A stretch of DNA of 13,918 nucleotides from JBKPNZ01 sp046732895 (GTDB lineage Bacteria > Actinomycetota > Thermoleophilia > Solirubrobacterales > 70-9). The position numbers and the translations under genes were made by a program. Positions 13,239 to 13,918 of the stretch are shown in pieces. Within the stretch, counting starts at the first letter, position 1. Every line of letters begins with the position of its first letter. Location: positions 1-13,918 of the forward strand of contig JBKPNZ010000054.1 of the NCBI GenBank assembly GCA_046732895.1. Reading direction: 5' to 3'. Under the pieces are notes generated by a model. The model searched no databases. It worked only from the letters and a program-made list of their open reading frames with translations, and was not told the origin of the DNA.

Positions 13239-13918
13239 TCAGCCGATCGCGTCCTCGAGCCCCTGGATCGCCAGGTCGGTGGCGTCGAAGGCGTCGTTTG
13301 CGGATGGCACGCCGATCTCGGGAGTCGCGCCGAAGTCGTAGAAGTCCATTCGCAGCGACATGCTGGCGCCCGGCGCGCGACGGCGTCGAATGGCACCGAC
13401 ATGGCGAGGCGCCGCACCAGGCTCTTACGGTCGATCCAAACGTCGACGACCGAGCTTCTGGTCTGCTGCTCCATCACCTGGGCGCCGAGCTCGTCGCCGT
13501 CCTCGCGCAGCTGCTCCGCCTCGAGGGCGGGATCGATCGTCGCGGTGTAGTGAGTCGTGAGGACTCCGCTCACGGCGTCCTTCCCGACCGTGCGCGCGTC
13601 GCCGACGGCCTCGAGCTGGGTGAGAAGCGCGCGTGCGTCCATCGATGTCGCGGGGGCCGCGCTCCCGGCGTCTGCGCTCGCATCTCCAGCCGAGCGCGGT
13701 CCGTGGCCGTGTCGAACGCGCCGGAGAACGTCATGTCCATCGACATCCCGGAGGCCGTCATGTGGCCGGTCCCGGAGAAACGGACGCCGCCCAGCTCGCC
13801 GGTCCGTTCCGCCGCTTCGGCGATGGGGGAGAGCGGGGTGCTCCCGGATGAGCCGTCCCGCAACGCCAGTGCCAGCAGTCCCGCGACCGCCAAGCCGATC
13901 ACCACGGCGCCGAGGACG
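13239..13918 (-). pseudogene. LppX/LprAFG-like lipoprotein or LolA-like lipid-binding protein, frameshifted twice; 5' end outside window
   Basis: The gene runs in from the right edge. The visible start is a hydrophobic stretch VVIGLAVAGLLALAL, part of a signal or anchor segment, then a Ser/Gly linker and GVRFSGTGHMTASGMSMDM. After the sequence TDRARLEMRAQTPG the frame changes (about 13640-13675), continuing as MDARALLTQLEAVGDARTVG, GVLTTHYTATIDP and VVDVWIDRKSLVRRLAMSV. It changes again near 13368-13375, then reads GASMSLRMDFYDFGATPEIG to a stop at 13239-13241. The pattern GVLTTHYTATID ... VDVWID ... MDFYDFG is that of secreted actinobacterial lipoproteins related to LppX/LprG, which bind lipids in a hydrophobic cavity. 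Both shifts need one extra base in GC-rich stretches, so sequencing deletion is quite possible. A lipid-binding protein convergent to a lipid ABC transporter is suggestive but not proof of a link. A lipobox cannot be seen because the beginning is missing. Confidence 0.7.

Overview
The window is GC-rich DNA (third codon positions are mostly G or C) from what looks like a high-GC actinobacterium. A Thermoleophilia/Solirubrobacterales-type soil bacterium would fit, but that placement is inference. Support comes from a LexA box of the Actinobacteria/Bacillus type upstream of dinB, frequent GTG/TTG starts, Sec and lipobox export signals, and a YrbE/MlaE-type Mce permease pair.

Layout. (1) 3-986, +: the 3' end of methionine synthase metH (activation domain), followed by a 1-Cys peroxiredoxin at 1064-1717. 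(2) 1732-10209, all on the minus strand. In transcription order this holds a lipoprotein of unknown function, then four paralogous PQQ-type glucose/sorbosone dehydrogenase (GSDH) genes: one lipoprotein, one secreted but frameshifted copy, one secreted copy, then after an aldehyde dehydrogenase gene a fourth secreted copy. The run ends with dinB (DNA polymerase IV). Several junctions are start/stop overlaps (ATGA at 6972-6975, TTGA at 4129-4132), so sub-blocks are probably translationally coupled. dinB probably has its own SOS promoter, because a perfect LexA palindrome abuts its start. (3) 10359-13206, +: a lipid-transport ABC importer core made of two MlaE/YrbE permeases and an MlaF/MceG-like ATPase. 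The gap between the permeases contains a large nested palindrome. No MCE substrate-binding protein is present in the window. (4) 13239-13918, -: a lipoprotein-like gene (LppX/LprAFG-like) running off the right edge and carrying two apparent frameshifts.

How the parts fit. The four dehydrogenases are predicted to act outside the membrane on sugars or other alcohols/aldehydes. The NAD(P)-linked aldehyde dehydrogenase between them would be cytoplasmic. This suggests an oxidation module for sugars or aldehydes, but the substrate is unknown and no PQQ biosynthesis gene is in view. The permease/ATPase operon is a separate, divergently transcribed lipid-transport unit.

Quality. Four apparent frameshifts (two in the third GSDH gene, two in the terminal lipoprotein gene) all have the same sign, one missing base each, in GC-rich runs. 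Sequencing or assembly deletions are at least as likely as real pseudogenes. No tRNA, rRNA, CRISPR array or recognisable transposase was seen, and no gap between genes exceeds 200 bases.
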